From Pseudanabaena sp. PCC 7367 (lineage in GTDB: Bacteria; Cyanobacteriota; Cyanobacteriia; Pseudanabaenales; Pseudanabaenaceae): 64,000 nucleotides of DNA. How positions within the stretch are numbered: position 1 is the stretch's first letter; the number at the start of each line of letters is the position of its first letter. Of this stretch, positions 46,026 through 56,117 are shown piece after piece. The translations under genes and the position numbers were made by a program. The notes below the pieces were generated by a model. That model saw only the letters and a list, made by a program, of their open reading frames with translations, was not told where the DNA came from and did no database searches. The stretch lies in the NCBI RefSeq assembly GCF_000317065.1, contig NC_019701.1, positions 3,730,001 to 3,794,000 of the forward strand, given 5' to 3'.

Positions 46026-47756
46026 ATGGAATTCAATCTTTTAAACAACCGTTACAAAGTGCTCAGGGTGCTGGGCGAAGGTGGGTTTGGGCAAACTTTT
46101 CTGGCAGAAGACACCCAAATGCCGTCCCGTCGTCAATGTGTGATCAAGCAGCTCAAACCAGTTACCACCAATCCCCAGGTAGAGCAGATTGTGCAAGAAC
46201 GCTTCCAGCGCGAGGCAGCAATTTTAGAAACCCTGGGCCGTGGTCATCCCCAAATCCCAGAGCTATTTGCTTATTTCAAAGAGAATAATCAATATTATTT
46301 GGTGCAAGAATGGGTTGACGGTAAAACCCTGTCTGAAAAAATGATGACGGAAGGTCTATTTAGCGAAGCCACCGCCGCCAAAATGTTGCAGGAAATCCTG
46401 CCTGTGCTCAACTTCATGCATGGCCAGGGCATAGTCCACCGCGACATCAAGCCAGAAAACATTATTATCCGGCGCATTGATGACAAACCAGTTTTGATTG
46501 ATTTTGGCGCGGTGCGGGAAACCATGGGCACAATGGTTAATTCGCAAGGTCAAACCACCAGCTCGATCGTGATTGGCACACCTGGCTTTATGTCATCGGA
46601 GCAGGCCGCCGGCAGACCTGTCTTTTCCAGCGATCTCTATAGCTTGGGCTTAACCCTGGTATATTTAACTACCGGTAAAATGCCCCAGGATTTACCCACC
46701 GATCCCAACACGGCGGAAATTGTCTGGCGCAACTATGCCCCTGGATTGAGCCCGCGTTTTGGGCAAATTCTAGATAAATCAATTCAATATCATCCCCGCG
46801 ATCGCTATCATTCGGCAGCGGAGATGCTGGGTGATTTGCAAGCGGGAATTAGTGAATCGACTGTGGTTTCTGGTGGCATTGCCCCCACGATCGCCCCTGC
46901 TTCGCCCTATTCCGGTGGTGTACCGCCCACAATCCAGCAACCACCAAGCCCCTACCCACAGCAACCACCAAGCCCCTACCCACAGCAACCACAGAGTCCC
47001 TATCCCCAACAGCCACCTACCCCGGTGCCCTATCAACAGCCATCCAGTCCCTATCCGCAGCAACCACAGAGCCCTTACCCACAACAACCGCCCAGTCCTT
47101 ATCCTCAGGCGCAAGGAACACCGCCGCCCTATGTACCACCGACAGATCAACAAACCTATCAGGCTTCAACACCGCCTAGCTCCGGTGGATTTCCCAAGTT
47201 ATTGATGTTTATTGGTGCGGCACTGGTTGTGGCGATCGGTGGGGGGATGTGGTTGGCTCGCTCCGGTGATGACAATTCAATTTCTACGGTCACGCCAGCA
47301 TCACCTAGCCCTACGTTTACGCCAATTCAAAGTTCCCCCGATCCAGTTAATTCGCCCAACCCTGCTTCCAACCCTAGCCCTGATCCTGCCGGTGCAGGGC
47401 CTTCGACCGATACAACTACTGCAACTACCCCCAATGTTTCTACCGCCGACAACTACGGCGCGATCGCCCGATCGCCAACCTCCGGTTATAAGGGTTTCTC
47501 CTGGAACTATAGCAGCCGTGATGGCGCAGAAGAACGCGCCCTGAATGAATGTAGTAGCACTTCTGGCTCTACCGATTGTGAAGTCCTGGTCTGGTTTCGC
47601 AATGCCTGCGGCGCGATCGCAGAGTCGGATGATGGCGGTGCTGGAACTGGTTGGGGTGTTAATGAGGAGCTGGCCCAGCAGTATGCGATCGAATCCTGTG
47701 AAGGGATTGGGTCTGGTTGTGAAGTCACGCGCACAATTTGTAGTGGTACTGAGTAG
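46026..47756 (+). CDS. Membrane Ser/Thr protein kinase with DUF4189 domain
   Basis: 576 residues, ATG start. Kinase domain about 9-270: GEGGFGQTF, VIKQLKP, IVHRDIKPENI, LIDFGAV and the APE-like SSEQAAG. A Pro/Gln/Tyr-rich linker (about 295-385) is built from SPYPQQPP units. A membrane helix (about 391-412) is followed by a Ser/Pro/Thr-rich stalk and a C-terminal DUF4189 domain (about 475-574; YGAIARSPTSGYKGFSWNYSS, cysteines in CGAIAES, CEVTRTIC). The layout is a cytoplasmic kinase with a periplasmic sensor. The ligand is unknown. Confidence 0.92.
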   Translation: MEFNLLNNRYKVLRVLGEGGFGQTFLAEDTQMPSRRQCVIKQLKPVTTNPQVEQIVQERFQREAAILETLGRGHPQIPELFAYFKENNQYYLVQEWVDGKTLSEKMMTEGLFSEATAAKMLQEILPVLNFMHGQGIVHRDIKPENIIIRRIDDKPVLIDFGAVRETMGTMVNSQGQTTSSIVIGTPGFMSSEQAAGRPVFSSDLYSLGLTLVYLTTGKMPQDLPTDPNTAEIVWRNYAPGLSPRFGQILDKSIQYHPRDRYHSAAEMLGDLQAGISESTVVSGGIAPTIAPASPYSGGVPPTIQQPPSPYPQQPPSPYPQQPQSPYPQQPPTPVPYQQPSSPYPQQPQSPYPQQPPSPYPQAQGTPPPYVPPTDQQTYQASTPPSSGGFPKLLMFIGAALVVAIGGGMWLARSGDDNSISTVTPASPSPTFTPIQSSPDPVNSPNPASNPSPDPAGAGPSTDTTTATTPNVSTADNYGAIARSPTSGYKGFSWNYSSRDGAEERALNECSSTSGSTDCEVLVWFRNACGAIAESDDGGAGTGWGVNEELAQQYAIESCEGIGSGCEVTRTICSGTE

Positions 47757-47835
47757 ATTTATTTAAATCAAACAATTTGAATTTGGTCAGTAATACCTTG
47801 AATACCCTTTAGCATTATCAGAAACTAAAAACTAA

Positions 47836-47871
47836 AAAGCTAGCCCTGATTTAACTCAATTGGCTAGCTTT
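47836..47871. terminator. Bidirectional hairpin terminator between kinase and clpC
   Basis: AAAGCTAGCC (47836-47845) and GGCTAGCTTT (47862-47871) form a perfect 10-bp stem with a 16-nt loop. An A-rich run precedes and a T-rich run follows, so it can stop transcripts of both convergent genes. Confidence 0.8.
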
Positions 47872-47959
47872 AAATTTAATTTGGGTTATTTATTTAATTA
47901 ATTGCGATGATCGCTACTAATTATTACTAATTACCTACTACCTAACCTAAGTATTAGTT

Positions 47960-50455
47960 CTAGTTAGAAGATGGCATTAGCTGACGATTTTCATCACTAC
48001 CAGCGATCGCATCCTGGCGCTCTACTTCACGGCAGACGATTTTATTATCATCATCCACATCCATCTCCACCGCAGCCCCTGCACGCACCTTGCCAGTGAG
48101 GATTTCTTCAGCCAGGGAGTCCTCTAACAAGCGCATGATCGCTCGACGTAATGGACGTGCACCATAGCTGGGGTTATAGCCCTCTTCCACCAGGCGATCC
48201 ATGAACTTAGTAGTTACACTCAGTTCAATATCTTTCTCGCGCAATCTGACAAATACTTCCTTGAGCAACAGATTGGCAATTTCCTTGACCTCGTCCTTGG
48301 TGAGCTGACGGAAGACAATAATCTCATCTAGACGATTGAGGAATTCTGGGCGGAAGTACTGTTTCAACTCTTCATTGACCAGCGATCGAATCCTTTGATA
48401 TTTGGATTCTTCTTCATCTTCGGCAATATCGAAGCCCAGGGTGATTGCGCCCTTCTCGATTACCTTAGAGCCAATGTTAGAAGTCATGATCAGCAAGGTA
48501 TTCTTGAAGTCAACCGTGCGTCCCTTGGAGTCAGTCAAACGACCATCTTCCAGGATTTGCAACAGCAAGTTGAATACATCGGGGTGAGCTTTTTCAATTT
48601 CATCGAACAATACCACCGTGTAGGGGCGACGACGCACCGCTTCAGTGAGTTGACCGCCTTCGTTGTAGCCCACATAGCCAGGAGGCGAGCCAATCAGCTT
48701 GGATACCGTGTGCCGCTCCATAAACTCAGACATGTCCAGACGGATCATGGCATCTTCGGAGCCAAAGAAGTAGGTGGCAAGCGCCTTGGTTAGCTCAGTT
48801 TTACCAACCCCAGTGGGGCCAGAGAAGATAAAGCTAGCGATCGGTCGATCGGGACTCTTGAGGCCAACCCTGGCGCGGCGAATTGCCCTGGAAATAGCCT
48901 TAACTGCTTCTTCCTGGCCAATAATGCGCTGATGCAGGGTATCTTCCATTTGCATCAACTTGGCGGACTCAGACTCGGTTAGCTTGCTCACTGGCACACC
49001 AGTCCAGGAACTGACAATATAGGCAATGTCCTCTTCGTCCACGACTGGAGAAACTTCTTCGCCTGTTTCTTCTGATTTTTTGGCCTGGGTGATCGAGCGG
49101 ATTTCTTGCTTGATTTCCATCTCCCGATCGCGTAGTTCCCCGGCCTTGTCAAATTCCTGGGCTCTGGCCGCTTCTTCTTTTTCCTTGACGACCTGGCGCA
49201 ACTCTTTGTCTAGTTCTTTGGCCGCCGGAGGCAATTGGGAATTAATTAACCGTACCCGTGAGCCAGCTTCGTCGATCAAGTCGATCGCCTTGTCGGGCAA
49301 GTAACGATCGGAAATATAGCGATCGGATAGTTTGGCTGCTGCTTCAAGCGCATCATCGGAAATTTTTAGTTTGTGGTGCTGTTCATAGCGCTCACGCAAA
49401 CCATAGAGAATTTCGATCGTTTCGGCCACACTGGGTTCACCGACATACACAGGCTGGAAGCGACGTTCTAGAGCCGCATCCCGCTCGATGTGTTTGCGGT
49501 ATTCATCCAGGGTGGTTGCCCCAATACATTGCAGTTCACCTCTGGCCAAAGCAGGCTTGAGGATATTAGCAGCATCGATCGCCCCTTCGGCAGCACCAGC
49601 ACCGATCAGGGTATGGACTTCATCAATTACCAGAATCACATTTGAAGCCGATCGAATCTCGTCCATGATCTTCTTCAGCCGCTCTTCAAATTCACCGCGA
49701 TACTTGGTACCGGCTACCAGCAAGCCAATATCAAGGGTGACTACGCGCTTTTCTTGCAAAATATCTGGTACGTCGGTGTCGTTAATCCGCTGTGCCAAAC
49801 CTTCGGCGATCGCGGTTTTACCAACCCCAGGCTCACCGATCAGCACCGGGTTATTCTTGGTACGACGGCCAAGGATTTGAATTACCCGCTCAATTTCCTT
49901 CTGGCGACCAACTACGGGATCCAGCTTACCTTCCGATGCCATCTGGGTTAGGTTCGAGCCAAACTCATCCAGGGTTGGGGTTTTGGTACGTCCCTGACTG
50001 CCACCAGAGGGCACTTCAGCAGTCTCGCCTAACATGCGGATGACTTGGGTACGCACCTTGGATAGATCAACGCCAAGGTTTTCTAATACTCTGGCTGCAA
50101 CCCCTTCGCCTTCACGAATCAGCCCTAAGAGCAAATGCTCAGTGCCAATATAGTTGTGGCCAAGTTGCCTGGCTTCTTCTAAGGAAAGTTCTAAAACGCG
50201 CTTTGCTCTTGGCGTAAAGGGAATTTCAACCGCCACAAACCCAGAGCCGCGACCAATAATTTTTTCTACTTCGATGCGAGCATCTTTAAGGTTTACTCCC
50301 ATGGATTTCAGCACTTTGGCAGCAACGCCAGTACCTTCTCCAATCAACCCTAAGAGAATCTGTTCTGTGCCAACAAAGTTGTGCCCCAGACGACGAGCCT
50401 CCTCTTGGGCCAGCATAATGACTTTGATAGCCTTTTCTGTAAAGCGTTCAAACAT
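47960..50455 (-). CDS. clpC: AAA+ chaperone ClpC (Clp protease ATPase)
   Basis: 831 residues from ATG 50455 ([20 protein letters not shown]); upstream codons to 50539 are not conserved. Order: double Clp N-domain, first ATPase with GEPGVGKTA and [14 protein letters not shown] motif in the middle domain ([20 protein letters not shown]), second ATPase with GPTGVGKTE and [12 protein letters not shown]. It unfolds substrates for ClpP/ClpR; in cyanobacteria and chloroplasts it is essential for protein quality control and phycobilisome breakdown. It is monocistronic with a shared terminator. Confidence 0.97.
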   Translation of the reverse strand: MFERFTEKAIKVIMLAQEEARRLGHNFVGTEQILLGLIGEGTGVAAKVLKSMGVNLKDARIEVEKIIGRGSGFVAVEIPFTPRAKRVLELSLEEARQLGHNYIGTEHLLLGLIREGEGVAARVLENLGVDLSKVRTQVIRMLGETAEVPSGGSQGRTKTPTLDEFGSNLTQMASEGKLDPVVGRQKEIERVIQILGRRTKNNPVLIGEPGVGKTAIAEGLAQRINDTDVPDILQEKRVVTLDIGLLVAGTKYRGEFEERLKKIMDEIRSASNVILVIDEVHTLIGAGAAEGAIDAANILKPALARGELQCIGATTLDEYRKHIERDAALERRFQPVYVGEPSVAETIEILYGLRERYEQHHKLKISDDALEAAAKLSDRYISDRYLPDKAIDLIDEAGSRVRLINSQLPPAAKELDKELRQVVKEKEEAARAQEFDKAGELRDREMEIKQEIRSITQAKKSEETGEEVSPVVDEEDIAYIVSSWTGVPVSKLTESESAKLMQMEDTLHQRIIGQEEAVKAISRAIRRARVGLKSPDRPIASFIFSGPTGVGKTELTKALATYFFGSEDAMIRLDMSEFMERHTVSKLIGSPPGYVGYNEGGQLTEAVRRRPYTVVLFDEIEKAHPDVFNLLLQILEDGRLTDSKGRTVDFKNTLLIMTSNIGSKVIEKGAITLGFDIAEDEEESKYQRIRSLVNEELKQYFRPEFLNRLDEIIVFRQLTKDEVKEIANLLLKEVFVRLREKDIELSVTTKFMDRLVEEGYNPSYGARPLRRAIMRLLEDSLAEEILTGKVRAGAAVEMDVDDDNKIVCREVERQDAIAGSDENRQLMPSSN

Positions 50456-50805
50456 GGCGTTCTTCCCACTAGTTGGTGCGTTCCGGTTAGTGATAATACT
50501 AGCATAGGCTATATGTGGGTTGATTGGTACGGGTTTCACCCATAAAATCCCTATAACCTAGTGCGGTTATGACCTATACCTGAGGGCGGATAACTGACAT
50601 AAGATTGATTTAAATCCAAATAAATTTGTTTTGAGGGAATAAAACGATCGATCGCTATGCCCCATTATCTATCTCTGGTCGATCGTTGTTGCCACTGTTA
50701 CCAAATATGAAAAAATGTCGTGGCTAAATCATTTAAATTATTAAATTATCTAATCCAAGTTGCCGATCGCCTTTGAATTTTTAATTGTTAATTCCTAGGC
50801 GCTGG
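50456..50805. other. Spacer upstream of clpC
   Basis: 350 bp without an ORF of coding character. No CIRCE element was seen. Confidence 0.45.
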
Positions 50806-51393
50806 TTACAAAGCATCAACGATCGCTACGGATCGATCAACTTTACTCCCTTCCGGTTCGGCACCTAATTCAAACAGCTTCGCCGTAACCCGTTGCCAGA
50901 TCTGTTCTTGCCACTCTGCCAGCAACATCCCAAATTCTGGCTCCTGCAAACCCTTTCGCCACATGATCAAAGCATCTTCACCCGTGATTTGATAATAACC
51001 GTGCCTGCGCCCCACCTCCAGAAAATCAAAATTTTCATAAAGCTTAATTGCATACTGGTTTGATTCTCTTACCTCAAGTACAGTCCACTCCGCCGCATCA
51101 TCCCGCGCCACCTTGAGCAAACCCCACACCAGCAAATGCCCAAACCCAAGGCTCTGCCAATCTGGCTGCACTGCCAGGATTGTAATGTGGGATTCCTCTA
51201 GTACGCGCCATAAACAGCCATAGCCAAGCACCTGCTTAGCCTCATTAATCAGCGCGATCAAGGTGCTTTTGGGGTTTTCGATCTCCTGCTCATAGGCTTG
51301 CAAACTCCACAGCCCACCCAGGCAGGTATCATCGATCGTTTTGATCTGCGTTAACAGCTCTTTACTGACCTGGCATAGTTTTAGCTGATGCAT
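50806..51393 (-). CDS. rimI: RimI-like N-acetyltransferase (GNAT)
   Basis: 195 residues, ATG start. GNAT fold with YGCLWRVLEESHITILAVQPDWQSLGFGHLLVWGLL (acetyl-CoA binding QSLGFG loop), EWTVLEVRESNQYAIKLYENFDFLEVGRR and YYQITGEDALIMWRKGL, as in ribosomal-protein alanine acetyltransferases. The loop is QSLGFG rather than QRRGIG. A C-terminal extension of about 40 residues is unusual. The start abuts the TAA stop of a 22-codon membrane micro-ORF. Confidence 0.88.
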   Translation of the reverse strand: MHQLKLCQVSKELLTQIKTIDDTCLGGLWSLQAYEQEIENPKSTLIALINEAKQVLGYGCLWRVLEESHITILAVQPDWQSLGFGHLLVWGLLKVARDDAAEWTVLEVRESNQYAIKLYENFDFLEVGRRHGYYQITGEDALIMWRKGLQEPEFGMLLAEWQEQIWQRVTAKLFELGAEPEGSKVDRSVAIVDAL

Positions 51394-51462
51394 TTATTTA
51401 GTGATCATGAATAGCGCTAAAACAATCACCAGCACGCCCACAATAATTAGCAATAGCATCAT
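51394..51462 (-). CDS. Candidate 22-residue single-helix membrane micropeptide
   Basis: An ORF of 22 codons starting with two consecutive ATGs (51462 and 51459). After MM the product is a continuous run of Leu/Ile/Val/Ala (LLLIIVGVLVIVLALF) ending MITK, a perfect single transmembrane helix. AAAGAGGG lies 9-11 nt upstream. Its TAA abuts the rimI ATG (TAAATG), so translation may be coupled. It is shorter than known photosystem or cytochrome b6f small subunits and matches none that I recall. Confidence 0.4.
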   Translation of the reverse strand: MMLLLIIVGVLVIVLALFMITK

Positions 51463-51720
51463 GGCGATCGCCCTCTTTAAATTTCAATTAATCAACCTCA
51501 TCTATTATAAAAACGCAGTCCTGCAAGTAGTTAGCTTTGGCTATGGGGGTAAGGTTTGCTCAAGCACCAAATGGCAACGTTTGCCCATAAGATCAAGTTT
51601 TACTCAACTTGAACTCGACAATTTATACTTAATAGATACTTATAGCCGCTAACTTTCTGCTACTGGCGATCTCGTGAGACTCTATGACTTGGTTAGCGAT
51701 CGGTTTTGATTAAATCAGCG

Positions 51721-51744
51721 TTACTCAGTTACTCAATTACTCAG
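51721..51744. repeat. Three tandem 8-bp units
   Basis: TTACTCAG, TTACTCAA, TTACTCAG head to tail, just downstream of the glycosyltransferase tail repeats. Confidence 0.75.
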
Positions 51745-51794
51745 TTTATCTATCGGTAAGATTATGGGCTAGTTTCTGAGCTATGTGCCCGAAT

Positions 51795-51866
51795 AAGTTT
51801 TCTAGTAAATTTCCCAGTAAATTTCCCAGCGAGTTTTCAAGTGAGTTTTTAAGTGAGTTTTTAAGT
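51795..51866. repeat. Six-unit 12-bp minisatellite at the glycosyltransferase 3' end
   Basis: Six 12-bp units of type GAGTTTTTAAGT / AAATTTCCCAGT. The last two are identical. The glycosyltransferase stop codon (51861-51863) lies in the unit nearest to the gene. In the -1/+1 alternative frame the array would encode tetrapeptides like KNSL, ENSL and GNLL. Confidence 0.85.
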
Positions 51867-52538
51867 ACGTTGCTTACAAAACAAAGCCTTTTGTAATTCC
51901 GCATTCCATCGCTCCGCATAATCACAATCGCTATATTCCTTGAAATATGGCCCACCCAGCGTGTAATGCACCAACGAAACATCAGGATCATAATCATAGA
52001 CCCCCACCAGATGATTCCAGCGTTTGGGCAGATCGCCAATCAGCGCCTCAGACTCTAACCATTTAAACTGATGCAAATTCAAGCCAGTCGCCCCATTAAC
52101 ATAATTTGGGCTCAGCGATCGGCATTTGGCATTATTAAACAACATCACACTCGACCAGTTTTTCTTGACATATTTCGTCTGGGCTTGGCCAAGGAACTTG
52201 GTACTTTCCTGGGGAGTATAATCATGCTTGACCACCATCACCGCATAGCGATCGTCACACAGAGCCCACAGATTGGCAACATCATCCAGCATTAGCATGT
52301 CGCAATCCATAAAAATCGACCAACCCTGATAACCAGACAAATAGGGCGTAAGAAAACGAGAAAAGGAAAAATCAGTGGATTGCAACGGATGGCGATCGCG
52401 GGTCATAATCCCACCTAGCTGAGATAACATCAGGGGCACGATCTGCACCGGTTGTGAAGCGCGACAATGAATGCTGTGTGCCAGGACATGAAAGGCGATC
52501 GCTTCCCTGGGGTCATAGCCAATATAAACATTAATCAT
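51861..52538 (-). CDS. Glycosyltransferase-like protein (DxD motif)
   Basis: 225 residues from ATG 52538; a TTG at 52559 is less likely. It has VYIGYDPREAIAFHVLAHSIHCRAS at the start, the nucleotide-sugar DxD motif in SIFMDCDMLMLDDV, SVMLFNNAKCRSLSPNYVN and a C-terminal LPKRWNHLVGVYDYDPDVSLVHYTLGGPY. This pattern matches small GT-A glycosyltransferases of the GT8-like type. The acceptor is unknown. It is divergent from the large TPR-glycosyltransferase gene, which suggests a shared role in surface glycan synthesis (inference). Confidence 0.8.
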   Translation of the reverse strand: MINVYIGYDPREAIAFHVLAHSIHCRASQPVQIVPLMLSQLGGIMTRDRHPLQSTDFSFSRFLTPYLSGYQGWSIFMDCDMLMLDDVANLWALCDDRYAVMVVKHDYTPQESTKFLGQAQTKYVKKNWSSVMLFNNAKCRSLSPNYVNGATGLNLHQFKWLESEALIGDLPKRWNHLVGVYDYDPDVSLVHYTLGGPYFKEYSDCDYAERWNAELQKALFCKQRT

Positions 52539-52780
52539 TAATTGCGAATTAACCCCCAAGAGATGATTAGATATCTTGCCTTAATTACTAAGCAGATTAA
52601 TTACTGAGCAGAAAACGAATGTATCATGCTCCTAAATTTAGCTGATTGGGTAGTGTAGGTGATAGCGATCGTAAACCAGGCTAGCTCAAATGATTGATCC
52701 AGCATAATTGCCAAATTCTAAATTGGATCTGCTCAAACTGCCTCTAAAACTTGCAATATATTGAAAGATTGAAATTAACA

Positions 52781-55700
52781 ATGGATATCCAAGGCACTCC
52801 TCCATCCGAACCCCAACTCTTGACCTTGCAAGATCTGAACCTGAGAATGCAGCTATCTGAATTGCCGGTAGTGGCTCAAGATCATATGCAGCAACAGCGC
52901 TGGCCAGAGGCGATCCTGTGTTATCACAAATTGCTGGAGGTTTTGGCACAGTTTGAGGCATTTGGGCAGGCTCAGGCTATTAGTGAGAATAGCAATTCAG
53001 CCGATGTCGATCGCCCTGACAAGAATGAAGTTCCGCCCCAAGAAATCCTTAGCAATGCCTGTTGTGGTTTGGGAGTGGCACTTAGCAAGCTGGGGCAATT
53101 AGACGAAGCGATCGCCAGTTATGAACAAGCCCTGGCCGCCAATCCAGAGGATCTCAGTGCGCTATATCTGCTGGGGGTGGCCTATAGTCGGCAAAATCAA
53201 TGGGATAGTGCGATCGCCAGCTATCAGAAGGTGCTTAATCTCCAATCGGCACATATTCCGGCCAGAATGAATTTGGGAGTAGCTTTCCTGCGTTCTAGCA
53301 ACCTGAAACAAGCCGTGCGTGAGTTTGAGCAATTAGTTACGATCGCGCCCAATTCCAGTGATGCCCATTGTAATCTTGGCATTGCCCACCATCGTTTGGG
53401 TGAGCTAGAAACTGCGGCAGCAAGCCTGGAAACCGCGATCGCCCTGGAGCCTAGCCACATGCAAGCGCTCTATAATCGGGGCAAAGTGGCGGAAGACCAG
53501 GATCAGCCAGAAGCAGCGATCGGCTATTATCGCCAGGCATTAAGCATTGAGCCTGATGATATTGATACTTGTTGCAGTTTGGCATTTGTGCTCGATCGCC
53601 AGAATCAATCAACCGAGGCGATCGCCCTCTATCAACATGCAATTAGCCTCAATCCCCATGAAGCAGATGCCCTCTCCAATTTGGGTGCTTCGCTGGTGCA
53701 TCAAAGAAATCCCCAGCAGGCGATCGATTACTTTGAACGCGCCCTAAGTGTCCAGAAGAATCATCTGGCGGCCAATTTGAACCTGGCTCATGCCTGTTTC
53801 ATGCTGGGTAATTTTGCCAGGGGGTTTGAATATTACAAGTGGCGCTGGTTTATGATCAATCAGCCCAAGCGAGACTTGCCAGCCCCATTGTGGGATGGTT
53901 CACCGTTGGCGGGTAAAACGGTTTTAGTTTCGGGGGAACAGGGGGTTGGTGATGAGGTTTTGTTCGGGAGCATGATCCCGGATGTGATTGCGGCTAGCGA
54001 TCGCTGCTGGATTGAGTGCCAACCGCGATTAGTGCCTTTGTTTGCGCGATCTTTTCCAGAAGCAACGATAATCCCGAAAGAGGGACAAGAAGCATTAACC
54101 ATTGAAAAGCCGGAAAATATTGATTTTGTTTTACCGATGGGCAGCATGGGGCAATGGCTCCGCCCTACGATCGAGAGTTTTACCGATCGCAATGGTGCTT
54201 TTATGCAGCCGGATGCCGCGAAAGTGCAAGCCTGCCGCGATCGCTATTTAAAGCTTGCATCTAGCCAAGAGCCTGAGAATCTTAAGGAGGTGAGTCAGGA
54301 ATCTTCCTCTGATCAACCTGTCAATGTTCAAGTCAGCGATCAAACGAAACCAAACCGTAACCTAATTGTTGGCATCTCCTGGCACAGCACCAATCGCAAA
54401 AAATATCCTGCTCCCCTGGCAGATTGGCTACCAATTTTGAATTTACCGGGGATTACGTTCGTGGATTTGCAATATGGTGATTGGGCGGATGAACTGGCCC
54501 AGATGCAAGATCGCTATGACGTAGACATCTATCATGACCCCAATATTGACCAGATCGCCAGCATTGATGATTTTGCGGCGCAGGTGGCGGCGGTAGATTT
54601 AGTAATTTCGATCAGTAATACGGCGGTGCATATGGCCGGAGCGCTGGGTAAACCGTTGTGGTTGCTGCTGCCCTATGTGCCCGAACCCTGGTATTGGCTA
54701 CTGGAGGGTACAACTACCCCCTGGTACGCTAGTGCTAGCCTGTTCCGGCAAAGACAATGGGGTGATTGGGATGGCGTATTCGATCGGGTTGCCAATGCCC
54801 TGAGCGAGTTAGTGGCTTTGTATCAGGGGCATCCAGGTCATTTAGGTAAAGATCTTGAAGATAGCGCTGAGCTTGATTTAGAGCAAAACTTAGAGCAAAT
54901 TAAAGCGATCGCGGAGCAGGCTGAGCTGGCCACCAATCAAGAGGCAACCAAACCAGGCCAGAAAGGAAATCCAGCCAATCTGGCGCAACGATATTTACAA
55001 CGGGCACAAACCAGTTTGCAGCGGGGCAGGTTTACGGAGGCGATCGATAATTGCCAAAAACTAATTGCCCTGGAGCTGGAGCAAACGGAGTTTCAAGCTG
55101 AAATGGCCAAAGCCTATACAATCTGGGGCAGAGCCTTGCAGCAAATGGGCAAGCCGATCGACGCTACTAAGCCCTACGAACAGGCGATCGCGCTCCAGCC
55201 AGATCTAGTTTTTGCCCATTGGTTCCTGGGACAAAGCTATGACCAGCAAGGGCTACCAGAATTGGCTCTGTCGCAATACATTGAAGCCCTGACGATCGAG
55301 CCGGAAACGTTCACCGCCGAGTCGCATTTTTTGTTGGGCAACAGTTTGGTGGAGCGGCATCGCTATGATCAGGCGTTGGAATTTTACCAACGGGCGATCG
55401 AGCTAAAACCGGGTTATCTGGATGCCCATCGCAATCGGATTAAGGCCCTGGCTTTGCAGGGTAACTTAGCGGCGGCGGTGCAAGCCCAGACTGATCTGGT
55501 GGCGGCTGATCCAGATTTGCTCAGTGCCAAGGAATGCAATGAGTTGGGTATGCATTGTATTCAGGCGGAAAAACTAGCCGAGGCGATCCACTGTTTTGAA
55601 AATGCGATCCAGATTGATCCTGAAAATGCCGATGCCCATTTTAATTTGGGTAACACATTTGCACAACGCAACCAGGTGAGGGATGCGATCATTTGCTACC

Positions 55701-56050
55701 AGGAGGCGATCGCCATTGATCCCAATTTTGCTCAGATTTATTTCAATCTGGGGGTATTACTGTTGCCCAGTGAAAAGCAATTGGCCGATGCGATCGATTT
55801 TTTGCGGGCGGCGATCGACCTGAAGCCAGAATGGGCAGAGGCACATCAAAAATTGGGCGAAGGGTTATATGACCTCAGTCAACAAACCAACTCGCCAAAA
55901 TACTTAGCAGAGGCGATCGCTAGCTTCAAAACTGCAACCAGACTCAAACCCAGCCTCACAGTGGCTCACCAGGCATTAGAACTGGCAACTTCTACCCAAC
56001 AGGCATTGCCAAGAATGGCGCCACGAATAGATCCTGATGATCCTGATTAG
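52781..56050 (+). CDS. TPR protein with central glycosyltransferase domain
   Basis: 1089 residues from ATG 52781; a TTG at 52751 would add 10. Residues about 20-350 hold some eight tetratricopeptide repeats (LDEAIASYEQALAANPEDLSAL type). A glycosyltransferase-like domain follows (about 375-690) with VSGEQGVGDEVLFGSM, IDFVLPMGSM, GISWHSTNRKKYPA and VDLVISISNTAVHMAGALGKPLWLLLP. A second TPR block (about 735-1080) closes the protein. Such fusions resemble O-linked GlcNAc-transferase-like or GT9-like enzymes. The substrate is unknown. Confidence 0.88.
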   Translation: MDIQGTPPSEPQLLTLQDLNLRMQLSELPVVAQDHMQQQRWPEAILCYHKLLEVLAQFEAFGQAQAISENSNSADVDRPDKNEVPPQEILSNACCGLGVALSKLGQLDEAIASYEQALAANPEDLSALYLLGVAYSRQNQWDSAIASYQKVLNLQSAHIPARMNLGVAFLRSSNLKQAVREFEQLVTIAPNSSDAHCNLGIAHHRLGELETAAASLETAIALEPSHMQALYNRGKVAEDQDQPEAAIGYYRQALSIEPDDIDTCCSLAFVLDRQNQSTEAIALYQHAISLNPHEADALSNLGASLVHQRNPQQAIDYFERALSVQKNHLAANLNLAHACFMLGNFARGFEYYKWRWFMINQPKRDLPAPLWDGSPLAGKTVLVSGEQGVGDEVLFGSMIPDVIAASDRCWIECQPRLVPLFARSFPEATIIPKEGQEALTIEKPENIDFVLPMGSMGQWLRPTIESFTDRNGAFMQPDAAKVQACRDRYLKLASSQEPENLKEVSQESSSDQPVNVQVSDQTKPNRNLIVGISWHSTNRKKYPAPLADWLPILNLPGITFVDLQYGDWADELAQMQDRYDVDIYHDPNIDQIASIDDFAAQVAAVDLVISISNTAVHMAGALGKPLWLLLPYVPEPWYWLLEGTTTPWYASASLFRQRQWGDWDGVFDRVANALSELVALYQGHPGHLGKDLEDSAELDLEQNLEQIKAIAEQAELATNQEATKPGQKGNPANLAQRYLQRAQTSLQRGRFTEAIDNCQKLIALELEQTEFQAEMAKAYTIWGRALQQMGKPIDATKPYEQAIALQPDLVFAHWFLGQSYDQQGLPELALSQYIEALTIEPETFTAESHFLLGNSLVERHRYDQALEFYQRAIELKPGYLDAHRNRIKALALQGNLAAAVQAQTDLVAADPDLLSAKECNELGMHCIQAEKLAEAIHCFENAIQIDPENADAHFNLGNTFAQRNQVRDAIICYQEAIAIDPNFAQIYFNLGVLLLPSEKQLADAIDFLRAAIDLKPEWAEAHQKLGEGLYDLSQQTNSPKYLAEAIASFKTATRLKPSLTVAHQALELATSTQQALPRMAPRIDPDDPD

Positions 56051-56117
56051 CTAGCTGGTAGTTAGCAGATGTTGAATTTAGCTTGACAACTGCAAAATTA
56101 TTTAGCTGATTAGACAG

